From NCBI RefSeq assembly GCF_001625655.1, contig NZ_AUYB01000131.1, forward strand, positions 1-34,761: a stretch of DNA of 34,761 nucleotides, given 5' to 3'. Source of the DNA: Pseudoalteromonas luteoviolacea DSM 6061. GTDB lineage: Bacteria; Pseudomonadota; Gammaproteobacteria; Enterobacterales; Alteromonadaceae. Position 1 is the stretch's first letter. Each line of letters starts with the position of its first letter. Under the pieces are notes generated by a model. The model was not told the DNA's origin, ran no database searches, and was given only the letters and a program-made list of their open reading frames with translations. This document shows, piece by piece, positions 6,637-16,660 of the stretch. The position numbers and the translations under genes are program-made.

Positions 6637-8862
6637 CTACTTAGATTTGTGCGTGTAACTTCCGTCCCAATTTTCACCGGGTGGATTTACCTGCATCTCA
6701 CGCACTCTTTCACAAAAAAGGTGGTAGACCTTTCTTTGTGGTTGTAACTCTATAAGTTTAGTAAAAGCTGGCAAAGCTTCCTGCCAACATTGCGATAAAT
6801 ACAACTTCCAGGCGGAATTATGCGCTTCTAACTCTTCCATTTGCGCTTTTGTGATGTCATTTTTCAATGCAATGGGTTCATAAATGGTCACAGCCACATT
6901 TTTACCCTTTACTTTGACCTTATCAATTGGCCTAAAAACGATATCATGGCAATGTTCAAAGGTCATTTCACTAATCAAAATGCCTACGCCATAAAACTTT
7001 GTTAACCCTTCCAAACGTGACCCAAGGTTTACAGCATCCCCCAACACCGTGTACGCCCTACGGTATTCAGAGCCCATGTCTCCAACATTCATATCGCCAG
7101 TATTAAGACCAATACCAATAGCAAAAGGTGGAAACCCTTGCTCTTTCATTTGCGCTTGTAGTTCATCGACTTGAACCTGCATTTGCATAGCGCATTTGAC
7201 AGCAAGCTCAGGGTGCTCATCAACTAACAACGGCGCATTCCAAAACGCCATTACCATATCACCGACATATTTATCTATCGTGCCTTGGTACTCAAAGATG
7301 ATTCGCGTGATTGGCGAAAAATACTGATTCAAATATGCTTTTAACCGACCCGCATCTAGAGACTCTGAAATACTTGTAAATTCCCTAATATCGGCAAATA
7401 AGACCGTCATAACACGCTTTTCACCTTCCATTGAAGCTTGATCGGGTTGTTCAAGCATTGACGCAATGTGCGCAGGTGGTACGTATTGATCAAAAATAGA
7501 CTTTATTTGCACGCGTTCTTTATGCTCTTTAACAAACCCGAGGCTACCCAATACGGTAGTTTGCGTGATAGTTAATCCCAAAACAGCTACTTGAGGAAAA
7601 TCGAGTCGCCATACCACCCATGCATAAAAGCTAAAAAATATAAAACCACCTGTGATTATAAGTGCCACAAGTGTCATTCCGAATACACCCAAGGTGGGTA
7701 AAATAATAGAGGTTATGATGCCCAAAAGTAGCAACAGCATAACAACGGCACCATCTATCCAATCAGGCCTAGATGGAAGTAACTCTGGAAAGACAAGCCC
7801 TTCCAGCACATTCGCATGGACTTCCACCCCCGGATATTGAACACCCACAGGTGTAGTTCTTAGATCCGCATGTCCAACAGCTGAGGTCCCGACAAATACA
7901 ATTGCTTGATCGAACAGCTCTGCATCTATCTCTCCTTTGAGGACCTCTGTCGCAGAAACATAAGGAAAACTAAACGCAGGCCCCCTAAAAGGAATCGCAA
8001 CGCGGCCGTAGTCATCTGTTGGAATTAACGTCGTACCAAGTTTGATCCCTTGAACGCTGTGCCCATCGCCAAACGGCTTCGCAATAATTTTTACCTCATC
8101 AGCCAGCGTATACAGACGCGCAGCCTCCAACGCAAGAGCCGGATAAGCATGCTCATTATGTTTGATCATTAACATAGAATATCGGACAAACCCATCTCCA
8201 TCAGGCGCGCTGTTTATAAACCCGGTCCCTGGACTATTGAGCTGCAGGACTTTAACGTTTGCGACATGCCCGGCAAAATCAGGAATTGGTAGCTCTTGTG
8301 GTTTTACTTCACTCGCAAAAATAGGGGCAGGTAAATTGCCGACAAGAATGTCTTCCTGATGCTCAAACAGCATACCCAGCACCGTATCTGTCTCATTGAG
8401 TGTTTTTGAAAAAGCGATATCTGCATCAATATCAGGAGCAAGGGCCTGCAATGTATCAACGACTTCAGCCTTTTTTCCTCCTAAATGATCCACAACTTGC
8501 ATAGCAGGGTTGAGTTCAGGTTCCGAGAACAGAACATCATAAGCAACAACCGCAACACCGGCATTAGCTAATTGTGTTTGCAGACGAGCCATGACATGAC
8601 GACTCCATGGAAAACGTCCAACATCAATCAGGCTTTGCTCATCAATATCAACAATGACGATCGGTAAAAATGAACGTTGCTGCCATCCCAGTGACTCTTT
8701 CAATCGAACATCATAAGCCAAGCCTTCAAAACGCTTAATGACTTGACCATAGGGTGAAGCAGGTGAAAGTGCCAACAAATGAAGCAGTATAAATAAAAGT
8801 GTTATCACTGAACCGCTAACCCATTGCAAACGGTAAAGCTTAAACCACTTTTTTAACGTCAT
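6637..8862 (-). CDS. CHASE2-domain class III adenylate cyclase
   Basis: A 741-residue membrane sensor cyclase. Order: N-terminal TM helix (about 14-33), an extracytoplasmic CHASE2 domain (about 40-360, with IVIVDIDEQSL, GRFPWSR and VVAYDVLFSEPE typical of the family), three closely spaced TM helices (about 370-440), and a class III cyclase domain (about 480-665). Catalytic residues are intact: metal Asp491 (FADIREF) and Asp535 (KYVGD), adenine-selecting Lys531 and Asp609 (TVLGDAVN), and Asn612 and Arg616 for transition-state binding. It should make cAMP, not cGMP. A roughly 75-residue Trp/Gln-rich helical tail follows. The ATG overlaps the stop codon of the metallo-hydrolase gene by 4 bases (ATGA), so the two are translationally coupled. 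The ligand of the CHASE2 domain is unknown. Confidence 0.93.
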   Translation of the reverse strand: MTLKKWFKLYRLQWVSGSVITLLFILLHLLALSPASPYGQVIKRFEGLAYDVRLKESLGWQQRSFLPIVIVDIDEQSLIDVGRFPWSRHVMARLQTQLANAGVAVVAYDVLFSEPELNPAMQVVDHLGGKKAEVVDTLQALAPDIDADIAFSKTLNETDTVLGMLFEHQEDILVGNLPAPIFASEVKPQELPIPDFAGHVANVKVLQLNSPGTGFINSAPDGDGFVRYSMLMIKHNEHAYPALALEAARLYTLADEVKIIAKPFGDGHSVQGIKLGTTLIPTDDYGRVAIPFRGPAFSFPYVSATEVLKGEIDAELFDQAIVFVGTSAVGHADLRTTPVGVQYPGVEVHANVLEGLVFPELLPSRPDWIDGAVVMLLLLLGIITSIILPTLGVFGMTLVALIITGGFIFFSFYAWVVWRLDFPQVAVLGLTITQTTVLGSLGFVKEHKERVQIKSIFDQYVPPAHIASMLEQPDQASMEGEKRVMTVLFADIREFTSISESLDAGRLKAYLNQYFSPITRIIFEYQGTIDKYVGDMVMAFWNAPLLVDEHPELAVKCAMQMQVQVDELQAQMKEQGFPPFAIGIGLNTGDMNVGDMGSEYRRAYTVLGDAVNLGSRLEGLTKFYGVGILISEMTFEHCHDIVFRPIDKVKVKGKNVAVTIYEPIALKNDITKAQMEELEAHNSAWKLYLSQCWQEALPAFTKLIELQPQRKVYHLFCERVREMQVNPPGENWDGSYTHKSK

Positions 8863-9677
8863 GTTATTTCTAAGCCTTCAAAGGCTATAATTGTGTTGAA
8901 TGGATAGTTACTGTCTCGAATATTCTCATCTATCTTGTCTAAGTCACTATCAGTGCGAGCAGGATCGTGACTAATAATGACAAGATTTTTAACCTTTCCA
9001 TGTTCAGCGAGAGCTAACGCATCTTTTATTTGCGAATGACCCCACCCCATCTTCAGAGGGTAATCACTTGGAATAAATTGCCCATCGTGAATGAGATAAT
9101 CCGCCTCATTAACAAACGAGACCCACTCATCAAAGCTGGTGACGGGCGCGTTTGGAGGGTAAAGCTCGTTATCGATTGCGTAAACAATAGTTATACCATC
9201 CACACTGAATCGGTATGCACTCCCCCCGCCTGGATGGTTCATCGCCTTTCGTTCAATATTTATATCCTGATAAAGCCAAGTATCCTGTTTTTGGACATGC
9301 AACTTAATATCTGCCGGAAGGTCTTTAAACTGGACGGGGAAATAACTTCCTTGCATCTGCTGCAGGATTGCATCCGGAGCCAACTCTTCCGTAATTCCTG
9401 GAACAATCGTAATATCGCGTTTAGGCATATAAGCAGGGACAAAAAACGGAAATCCCTGAATATGGTCCCAGTGGTTGTGGCTAAGTAATAAATAGATTGG
9501 TCTTTTGTCCTTAAGTAATTCATCTCCTAAAAGGCGAATGCCTGTTCCCGAATCTAATATTACATGAGAGCCTGTATTGCTTTGTAAGGAAACACATACC
9601 GTGTTTCCTCCATACTTTACCGTGTCAGGCCCCGGCGTGGGGATTGACCCCCTCACGCCGTAAAATTTTAACTTCAT
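8859..9677 (-). CDS. MBL-fold metallo-hydrolase, possible cyclic-nucleotide phosphodiesterase
   Basis: A 272-residue cytoplasmic metallo-beta-lactamase-fold enzyme. It begins with MKLKFYGVRGSIPTPGP, the typical start of the family related to PhnP and cyclic phosphodiesterases, so I use ATG 9677 and not an upstream in-frame ATG at 9737 that would overlap the preceding gene. Metal ligands are visible: HNHWDH (His67, His69, Asp71, His72), His148 in MNHPGG, Asp169 in VYAIDNE, and His237 in IISHDPA. Family members hydrolyse phosphodiesters of cyclic nucleotides or small phosphates. It overlaps the adenylate cyclase gene by 4 bases. Its placement suggests it could degrade cAMP or a related product, but this is inference. 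It starts 22 bases after the giant lipoprotein gene. Confidence 0.87.
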   Translation of the reverse strand: MKLKFYGVRGSIPTPGPDTVKYGGNTVCVSLQSNTGSHVILDSGTGIRLLGDELLKDKRPIYLLLSHNHWDHIQGFPFFVPAYMPKRDITIVPGITEELAPDAILQQMQGSYFPVQFKDLPADIKLHVQKQDTWLYQDINIERKAMNHPGGGSAYRFSVDGITIVYAIDNELYPPNAPVTSFDEWVSFVNEADYLIHDGQFIPSDYPLKMGWGHSQIKDALALAEHGKVKNLVIISHDPARTDSDLDKIDENIRDSNYPFNTIIAFEGLEIT

Positions 9678-9699
9678 CGCACTCAAACCCCACTGTCGG

Positions 9700-12600
9700 C
9701 TAGTCTGAAACTTCAATCTTACCAGCTTGCAGAACAATCACTTTCGGCTCATCCTGCTGTAAAACAAGGACAAAACTATCGCCATTACTTAAACTAATAG
9801 CAGACTCTAACTGTCCTGTCATTGTTCCACTGAACTGCTGATAGCCAACCGAATTAAATGACAAATCAAGAGTGCCAGCATCGTCTTCTAGTTTTACCCG
9901 CGCGACATAAACGTCTAACCCTGAGGTTGCTTGTAAGAACATCACTAACTCGCCAGTACTTTGCACCCAACCTTGTTTAACCGCGACTGCCGTAGTGCCT
10001 AGTTGCTCAAATATGAAAACACCATTTGAAGCAAAGCTTGAATCAAGAACCCCATCACTGTTTGCTCTAATGACAAAGTTTTTAGTTCCTCCAGTTCCGA
10101 AAATAACAAACCTTCCTTCACCATCGACAAAGGACCCTTTCAATGTGAGAGTCTCCCCTGATACCAAGCCAATATCCAGAGCAGCTACACCCGCAGTGCC
10201 AAAGGTAGGATCTAATACTCCAGTTACCGTTGCTTTTGCCAAAATGACTCGAGGTTCAGTAAATTCTTGCTCGTCAGTACCGACACCGACTAAGAAAGTT
10301 GAAACAGGGTGTATAAAATCAATACCTCGCGCAGTTGTGCCACAAGAGACCCCACTTGGAACGGGATATTGGAAATGCCCAGACATGATACCCACGCTTG
10401 AGTAAATAAACGCGTGGCTTTGGTCAATGCACCCATCATTGATCTTAGCAAACGCTAAGAAATCACCTGTAGACAAGCTATACAGATTTGTCACCGAAAT
10501 TGTACTTCCCGTACCACCGTACTCGCCCGCATTGATACCGATTGCACTACCACTATTACCCGGAACAAAATCAAAATCTTGGGCACCGGCGTTTGTCATA
10601 TTAACGATAAAGGCCTGACTGGTACTTTCATTTCCAGCTAACAATAGGTTTCCAGCACCAGTTTCAACCATTGCTGTTGTGGTCGCAGAGTTACTCAGCG
10701 CAAATTGAGCTTTGCCTAAGCCGCCAAATGCAGAGACCCCTTTACCTGTATCATCTAGTTTATAGATATATGGCACTTCGCTATTTTGCCAAGTGGTCGT
10801 GTTTCCAGCAATAAACAGTTGATTAGAGGCTGATAATGCGCCTTGTCCGGCTGAGAAGGACTCATTGGCAGAACCTGTGTCTAAATTTACCTGTCCATTA
10901 GAACCAAAACTTGAATTAAATTGAGCACTCAATGTGAACTCACCTAACCATAAAGAGTAGAAGAAGTTATTCCCTACAGAACGGAATTGATAGCCGTACA
11001 TGAGTAGCCCTTGCGATGTACGATGGAAGTCAACTGGTGCTAATAAAAATTGACCATACGCACTAGGGCCACCACTATCTGGGAGCCAACCGCTATCAAT
11101 TACACCGCTGTGGTCCGTCCTAAACAACTGAGCCGCATTGGAAGATGAACTAGATTGACCTCTACCAATACCTACATAGTAGTGAGTATCATCGGCATAA
11201 ATACCAAAACCATAAGCATTCCACGTAGAGAAATCTAAACCATCAATACCAGATGCAGGCAGTTGATTTAATTCATAGAGAATATAACCATTCGAGCTAA
11301 ATGTGGTATCAGCATTGCCATTACTCTCTAGTCGCATGACAAAAACAGACTTATCAGTGCCACCGGTTAAATATGAGTCACCCGTTAACAAGATTTTCCC
11401 ATCACTCAGCTGTACAACATCATGAACTTGGTTATCAAAAGACGCACTGTATATATCAATTTGCAAAAAGCCTGAAGACTGGAAGCTTGTGTCCAAAAGC
11501 AAAGTCGACTTATTCACTCTAGCAAATAGTAGGTCTTTGTTACCTGCCTCTGACATAACCTCACCATAGACAAGTAAATGCGTGCCCAAGTCAACAACAC
11601 CATCTGCATACTGGGAAGATGCGGGAGCTAAATCCAATGAACCGCTTATAGTACCTGTTGCATCGACTCTGGTAAGAGTAATCGTTGTATTGTCTCCAAC
11701 TTTAACGTCACTTAGAACTGTCAAGGTTTGTGCATCATCCACCATAATTGCAACAGGTGTGATACGCGCTCCAGTACTTAATGGCAGCTTAGTATACCCA
11801 GAACCAGCGCCATAAGTTGTATCATGTGTGCCATTGGCTGTTAGTCTAAACAACAGTAGTTCTTGAGCTTCTGTAGTACCAAAATCTGCATATCCAGCGA
11901 CGTAAATTCGATTTTCGCCGTCTACCGCGACTGCTTTAGCCACAATATTTTGAGGTTGGTCAGCCACCTCAATACCAAAGTCACTCGTAAACACACCTTG
12001 GCTTGCAAAGCTAGTATCTGGATATCCATCTGGCATCATTTTAGTAACAGCAGCCCGATGTATATTGCGGCTTATACTTTCCACCCAAGAGCCCACACCG
12101 CCAACGGCGATAATTTTACCATCAGACAGTACGATTGACTGACCTACTTCGTGATATTCCATAGAAGCACGCAATCGAACAACCTTTTCTCCATCTGAAC
12201 CAAAGGTGGTTAGCTTGTTAGCAACAAATATAGTCTGCGCTACTGTAACATTAATGGTAATTGATGCTGAAGCGCATAAAGGAGGTGACACACTGTCACA
12301 CACTTCTACAGTCAAATTGTATGTTGTTGCGCCGTTCGTGGCGATTTGCGTCGCGTTTGCAACGGTTACCCTGCCATCTTGCGCAATTGCGAATAACTCA
12401 GCGTTGGTACCTGTTAAACTGAAACTAATATCATCTCCATCGGGATCAGATGCGCTAACTTGAAGCACTAAGTCTCCGTTAGACACATTGGTCTGTATAT
12501 TTGCAGAATTCCCTGTCACATTAGGGGCATAGTTCTTATTGTTCACAACAATCGAAACTGTCGCTACATTAGAGGTTTGCGACGCATTGTTACTCACTTG

Positions 12601-15438
12601 GTAAGTAAATGAGTCATTCCCAACAAAATTATTCATCGGAATGTAGCTGATGGACCCTGTTGAGGTGTCAATAAATGTGGAGCCATGTCCTACTGGTGTA
12701 ATGATTTCAAGGGTAGAAGGTACAAGTGTCAGGCCTTTAGCATCATCGTTCGCTAAGACATCAATCATAACGGAAGTGTTTTTATCAAGCGTTGCACTAT
12801 CTGGATTAGCAATAGGTGTTGTGTCGGGTTCCACAATCGTAATTGATACAAGTGCGATATTAGACAATGCACCGAGATTATCTCTAACTTGATAAGAAAA
12901 ACTATCCGTTCCAACAGCAGTGCCTGTGTGCTGATATGTAAACGAACCAGTAGAACCAATACTCACTGTTCCTTTACTAGGCGACGCCACCAACTCAAGG
13001 GTACTAAAATCAATCAGACCATCTGCGTCAGTATCATTTTGCAACACACTAATAAATACTGAGTTGCCTATCTCAACCTCAGCAGTATCATTGTTCGCAA
13101 TTGGTGGTTGATTAGCCTCGGTTACCGTTACCGTCACAGTCGCCGTATTTGAAAAATCTCCCCGGTTGTCCTGTACACGATACTCAAACGTATCTATACC
13201 AACAAAACCTGACTCAGGTAGATATATGACAAGGTGATCGGAAGTGTTGATACTGGTGCTACCGTGTTGAGGCGCCGTAACAATTTCTAACGTAGTACCA
13301 TTGAGGCTGCCATCGGGGTCACTGTCGTTAGCAAGTACATTGATACTGACTGACGTATCCTGCACCGTGGATGAAACATCATTTACTGCTACTGGAGGCG
13401 TGTTTTGTGTAGTGACAAAGATATAAACAAACGCCTCATTTGAGGTTGCCCCCTCATTGTCTTTCACGGTATAGGTGAAATAGTCGGTACCATCGAATCC
13501 GGCTTCACTTTGGTATACAAACTTGTTCGCACTATTGAGAGTCAAACTGCCATGCATCGGCTGCATCACGGCTGTTAATGTAGAGAGATCCAACACACCA
13601 TCAATATCCAAATCATTGTTTGCAACGTCGATCTCGATTTGAGCACCTGCGGTGACCTCGACCGAATCATCCATCGCCATAGGCGGGTCGTTCACTGCAA
13701 TAATATTTATCACGGCAAATGCTGCTGCTGTTGAACCCTGTAAGTCAGAGACTTGATATACAAAAAAGTCCTGACCAGAAAAGTTTTCTGAAGGCGTATA
13801 TCTAAAACCCCCTTCACTCGTCAATTCTAATAAACCATTTTTAGTGGTCTCTGATATTTCAATTTGTAGGTTAATCAGATCTGTACTGCCACTATCCAAC
13901 TGGTCGTCGCTGTCATTCTCCAAAATACCCGGCGCGGACACCTGAAGTAAAATGTCCTCACTCGTTTCGTAACTATCATTGACTGCAACGGGCGGCGTGT
14001 TAGTTAGCTCCTCTTCTATACTTATAGATACATCTGCAGTTGCAAAACCTCCATTACCATCCTCAATACGGTACTCAAAGAAATCCGAACCGACAAAATC
14101 AGCAGCAGGTGTGTATGTAAAAGTTCCATCGCTGTTAAGCGTCAATGTGCCATTTTGAACATCAACAATAGGTGTTGTATTAACGGACACAGTATCACCA
14201 TCAAAGTCGATATCGTTGACCAGCAACCCTCCACCAGAAACTGAGAGCTCTGTATTTTTTTGCAGTGCATAACTATTTGGAATGGCTATGGGGTTTTGAT
14301 TGGTTCTTTCAATGTTAATACTCACGGTTGCCTGAGCCGTCGCACCTTGTGTGTTAACCACTTGATAGACAAAGCTGTCTGAACCAAAAAAGCTTTCTTT
14401 TGGCGTGTACGTAAAATTACCGTTAGATAGTAGGTTGAGGTCACCATTTTGTGGTGATACCAGCGCAGGCAGTACTACTTGCAGTGGTCCGAATCCCAAA
14501 TCCTGGTCGTTACTCAGTACATTGCCTGAGATTGCCTGGAATTGCTCTCCTGTAAAAGAATCGTTGTTTGCTACAGGAAAAATTAACTCCGTCGCTGGCA
14601 GCATTATTGATTCACTAAAGGCACTTTCACCGCTACCATCAATACCTGTCACTCTCAAGTAATAATGTTCTTGAGGGTCAAGCCCTGTAAACTCTTGATT
14701 GGTACCAGTCAGCGCTATGACTCTACGACCATCAGGTAAAGATGTTACAGACGCTAAGTTATTGATTGGCGACTGAGCAAGATAAACATTATATCTAAGG
14801 GCTTCATCTAACGCTTGCCAGCTCACAGACACAGTTCCGTCTTCACCTCTTTGCGTTGGCTCTACTACAATGCTTCTGGGTAACCAATTGACCTGTTTAG
14901 TGGCCACGACCGTCAAATTACCACTCAAGTCTTCGACCCAAACTTGTATGTTGATAGACCCACTTTCTTGGCCAAAATTAAAAGGATTGATACCCGTTTG
15001 CGTAAACTTAAACGGCGTCGAGCAATTGTTGTCGCATAACACAATGGCTTGCTGAGTATCATTAAATCCAAGTAAAACACGTCCAATTCCATCAGGATCT
15101 TCGATGTTATCGACCGAAACCGTGAGATTGCCACGCTCTGTCACAGTATCGGTTGGGTGAATCAATTCGCCTGTACCGTTTATCATCAGCTCATCTACGA
15201 CCTGATTCTCTGTTAAGCGGGCGAATCGATAACGAGGTTGATAAGAAAAGTCCACGACCTTTGGCGAATTAGAAACTAACGAAGGCTGTTGTGGGGTTTG
15301 CGGTGTCGCAGAAACGTTATCTACGTTTTCGCTTGACTGCTGTAGTGGCTCACTATCTTTGCCTCCACCGCATGCAGAGAGCAAAAAGCCGGATACAACA
15401 ACAGCCGCAACGGTTTGATAAATTGACTGAATGCGCAT
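9700..15438 (-). CDS. Giant multi-domain lipoprotein with Ig/cadherin-like and delta-60 repeats
   Basis: A 1912-residue exported lipoprotein. The signal peptide ends in the lipobox LSAC, lipidation at Cys23, followed by GGG and an acidic linker. Domains in order: a beta-rich N-terminal region (about 60-185); an FN3 domain (about 186-285, with VSVSWQALDEALRYNVYL and YYLRVTGIDGSG); seven tandem Ig/cadherin-like repeats of roughly 90 residues (about 286-970), most opening with a P-x-A-x-x-D/N-D-S-like motif and holding Ca-binding-type DxDxDG loops (NDIDFDG, NDTDADG, NDSDPDG); one cadherin domain (about 971-1070); then delta-60 repeats to the end (about 1075-1912, with DTSFASQGVF and LDSSFASNGVF motifs), likely forming beta-propellers. 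It has an AGGAG ribosome-binding site and lies 10 bases after the FecR gene. A surface or periplasmic adhesin or scaffold role is inferred. There is no T1SS signal at the C-terminus, consistent with lipoprotein export. Confidence 0.9.
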   Translation of the reverse strand: MRIQSIYQTVAAVVVSGFLLSACGGGKDSEPLQQSSENVDNVSATPQTPQQPSLVSNSPKVVDFSYQPRYRFARLTENQVVDELMINGTGELIHPTDTVTERGNLTVSVDNIEDPDGIGRVLLGFNDTQQAIVLCDNNCSTPFKFTQTGINPFNFGQESGSINIQVWVEDLSGNLTVVATKQVNWLPRSIVVEPTQRGEDGTVSVSWQALDEALRYNVYLAQSPINNLASVTSLPDGRRVIALTGTNQEFTGLDPQEHYYLRVTGIDGSGESAFSESIMLPATELIFPVANNDSFTGEQFQAISGNVLSNDQDLGFGPLQVVLPALVSPQNGDLNLLSNGNFTYTPKESFFGSDSFVYQVVNTQGATAQATVSINIERTNQNPIAIPNSYALQKNTELSVSGGGLLVNDIDFDGDTVSVNTTPIVDVQNGTLTLNSDGTFTYTPAADFVGSDFFEYRIEDGNGGFATADVSISIEEELTNTPPVAVNDSYETSEDILLQVSAPGILENDSDDQLDSGSTDLINLQIEISETTKNGLLELTSEGGFRYTPSENFSGQDFFVYQVSDLQGSTAAAFAVINIIAVNDPPMAMDDSVEVTAGAQIEIDVANNDLDIDGVLDLSTLTAVMQPMHGSLTLNSANKFVYQSEAGFDGTDYFTYTVKDNEGATSNEAFVYIFVTTQNTPPVAVNDVSSTVQDTSVSINVLANDSDPDGSLNGTTLEIVTAPQHGSTSINTSDHLVIYLPESGFVGIDTFEYRVQDNRGDFSNTATVTVTVTEANQPPIANNDTAEVEIGNSVFISVLQNDTDADGLIDFSTLELVASPSKGTVSIGSTGSFTYQHTGTAVGTDSFSYQVRDNLGALSNIALVSITIVEPDTTPIANPDSATLDKNTSVMIDVLANDDAKGLTLVPSTLEIITPVGHGSTFIDTSTGSISYIPMNNFVGNDSFTYQVSNNASQTSNVATVSIVVNNKNYAPNVTGNSANIQTNVSNGDLVLQVSASDPDGDDISFSLTGTNAELFAIAQDGRVTVANATQIATNGATTYNLTVEVCDSVSPPLCASASITINVTVAQTIFVANKLTTFGSDGEKVVRLRASMEYHEVGQSIVLSDGKIIAVGGVGSWVESISRNIHRAAVTKMMPDGYPDTSFASQGVFTSDFGIEVADQPQNIVAKAVAVDGENRIYVAGYADFGTTEAQELLLFRLTANGTHDTTYGAGSGYTKLPLSTGARITPVAIMVDDAQTLTVLSDVKVGDNTTITLTRVDATGTISGSLDLAPASSQYADGVVDLGTHLLVYGEVMSEAGNKDLLFARVNKSTLLLDTSFQSSGFLQIDIYSASFDNQVHDVVQLSDGKILLTGDSYLTGGTDKSVFVMRLESNGNADTTFSSNGYILYELNQLPASGIDGLDFSTWNAYGFGIYADDTHYYVGIGRGQSSSSSNAAQLFRTDHSGVIDSGWLPDSGGPSAYGQFLLAPVDFHRTSQGLLMYGYQFRSVGNNFFYSLWLGEFTLSAQFNSSFGSNGQVNLDTGSANESFSAGQGALSASNQLFIAGNTTTWQNSEVPYIYKLDDTGKGVSAFGGLGKAQFALSNSATTTAMVETGAGNLLLAGNESTSQAFIVNMTNAGAQDFDFVPGNSGSAIGINAGEYGGTGSTISVTNLYSLSTGDFLAFAKINDGCIDQSHAFIYSSVGIMSGHFQYPVPSGVSCGTTARGIDFIHPVSTFLVGVGTDEQEFTEPRVILAKATVTGVLDPTFGTAGVAALDIGLVSGETLTLKGSFVDGEGRFVIFGTGGTKNFVIRANSDGVLDSSFASNGVFIFEQLGTTAVAVKQGWVQSTGELVMFLQATSGLDVYVARVKLEDDAGTLDLSFNSVGYQQFSGTMTGQLESAISLSNGDSFVLVLQQDEPKVIVLQAGKIEVSD

Positions 15439-15448
15439 TTTCCATCTC

Positions 15449-16660
15449 CTAAGGCTGACTCAAAATGAAAGCCCCTTGAGCGACTACACTCGGGTTCTCG
15501 ACTTCTTGCAAGTTGAATGATCCAGTTAAGCGGTCAAGCCCATTTGTAAACTGGCTTTGTATTGTACCGGTGGCCAAATTTTGTCCATGAGAGGCAAAGT
15601 TCACACCCAACGTCATACCTTCTTGATTAATCAAGCCATTGAACGCCGCAAACCATTCACCTCCGGAATCTTGAAATGACAAAGCCCCTTGCTCAACTGT
15701 TCCCCTGTCAAAGTTAACAGACATTTGCATATTGACCGAGCTGACAGCACCAAGGCTTGATATTGCGTCTATTCTGTCTAAAACAGAATAAGCTGCACTA
15801 CCGGAGCGCTCCGCAATCAACTCAGATAGAGGTTTTACGCCCAAACTGTCCAGCTCTTGTTCGTTGATAAACTCATTCTGGGAAACATCCCGAACAATTT
15901 GCGATACATTGCCAGCTAAAAATGGCAGAGAGGTTTGCGTAGACGTACTCACTTCTGTGTTCGAAATAGCCACTGTATCTTCATCTGATTCCGAACCTTG
16001 TGCAGATTGACTGACCGTAGAAGAGATTGAGGACAATTCAGAGGGGGGTTTAAGTAACGACGTAACCGTGCCGCTTTGATTTACCTTTGCAAAAGAGAAA
16101 TCACCACCTTTTCCCAGTAAGACAGGCCCTTCGCCTCCTCCCGTTGCATTACTCATATCGAGCTCAATCGTCCCATCCCAGACGGCTAGAAATAACTCAT
16201 TATTTTTCCACTCCACCTCATAATGAGTACCTCTAATCCCAATACTCCCTACAGGCGTTTTCAGTTTATAATTACCTTTATCTCCTTTTATTTCCCCGGT
16301 AATTGTCCTCAGTCCTCCAGAAATCAACTCCATCACTACCGAGCCGCCCTCTGCTCCTTGTTGATATTCATCAATTTTAAGTTGTGTTTGAGCCTTTAAA
16401 GCGATTAGCGCTCCGTCTTGCATGCGTAGCTGAGCCTGACCAGAAGCTCCTGTGTTTACAATATCTACATCGTAAACTGGACTTCGTCTCTTTAAATTTC
16501 TCAATGCCTCAGTAGCTGTGTCAGTCGCAACAACATCCCCACGAGACATAATAGTTTTACCAGCTTGAGCAGCAGATACACTAAGTGGTAGCAACAAACT
16601 GAGTAGCAAAGCTCCTGTGCAAAGCTGTTTTTCATTTAACAGTGTAAGGTTAGAATTCAT
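15449..16660 (-). CDS. Secreted FecR-domain protein
   Basis: A 403-residue protein with a Sec signal peptide (hydrophobic stretch GALLLSLLLPLSVSAA, probable cleavage near residue 30-33). A FecR domain follows (about 65-150, VNTGASGQAQLRMQDGALIALKAQTQL and TPVGSIGIRGTHYEV). The ATG at 16660 is chosen: an AGGAG ribosome-binding site is 6 bases upstream and the signal peptide begins directly, whereas a longer frame reaching 16744 adds 28 residues that fit no signal sequence. The middle is Ser/Thr/Glu-rich and probably disordered, and the C-terminal 90 residues look beta-rich. Unlike FecR of iron transport it has no cytoplasmic anti-sigma region or transmembrane helix, and no sigma factor gene is nearby. 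It overlaps the barrel gene by 11 bases. FecR proteins of this free-standing kind often sit beside CHASE2 cyclases. Confidence 0.85.
   Translation of the reverse strand: MNSNLTLLNEKQLCTGALLLSLLLPLSVSAAQAGKTIMSRGDVVATDTATEALRNLKRRSPVYDVDIVNTGASGQAQLRMQDGALIALKAQTQLKIDEYQQGAEGGSVVMELISGGLRTITGEIKGDKGNYKLKTPVGSIGIRGTHYEVEWKNNELFLAVWDGTIELDMSNATGGGEGPVLLGKGGDFSFAKVNQSGTVTSLLKPPSELSSISSTVSQSAQGSESDEDTVAISNTEVSTSTQTSLPFLAGNVSQIVRDVSQNEFINEQELDSLGVKPLSELIAERSGSAAYSVLDRIDAISSLGAVSSVNMQMSVNFDRGTVEQGALSFQDSGGEWFAAFNGLINQEGMTLGVNFASHGQNLATGTIQSQFTNGLDRLTGSFNLQEVENPSVVAQGAFILSQP

Noticed and set aside
9678..9737. Longer start of the MBL-fold hydrolase at 9737
   Set aside because: It overlaps the end of the preceding gene by 38 bases and adds 20 residues before the conserved MKLKFYGVRGSIP start.
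9995..15134. Several open frames of 60-136 codons on both strands inside the giant lipoprotein gene
   Set aside because: They lie in antisense or shifted frames of a clearly coding repeat gene, lack ribosome-binding sites and have no protein-like domain patterns.
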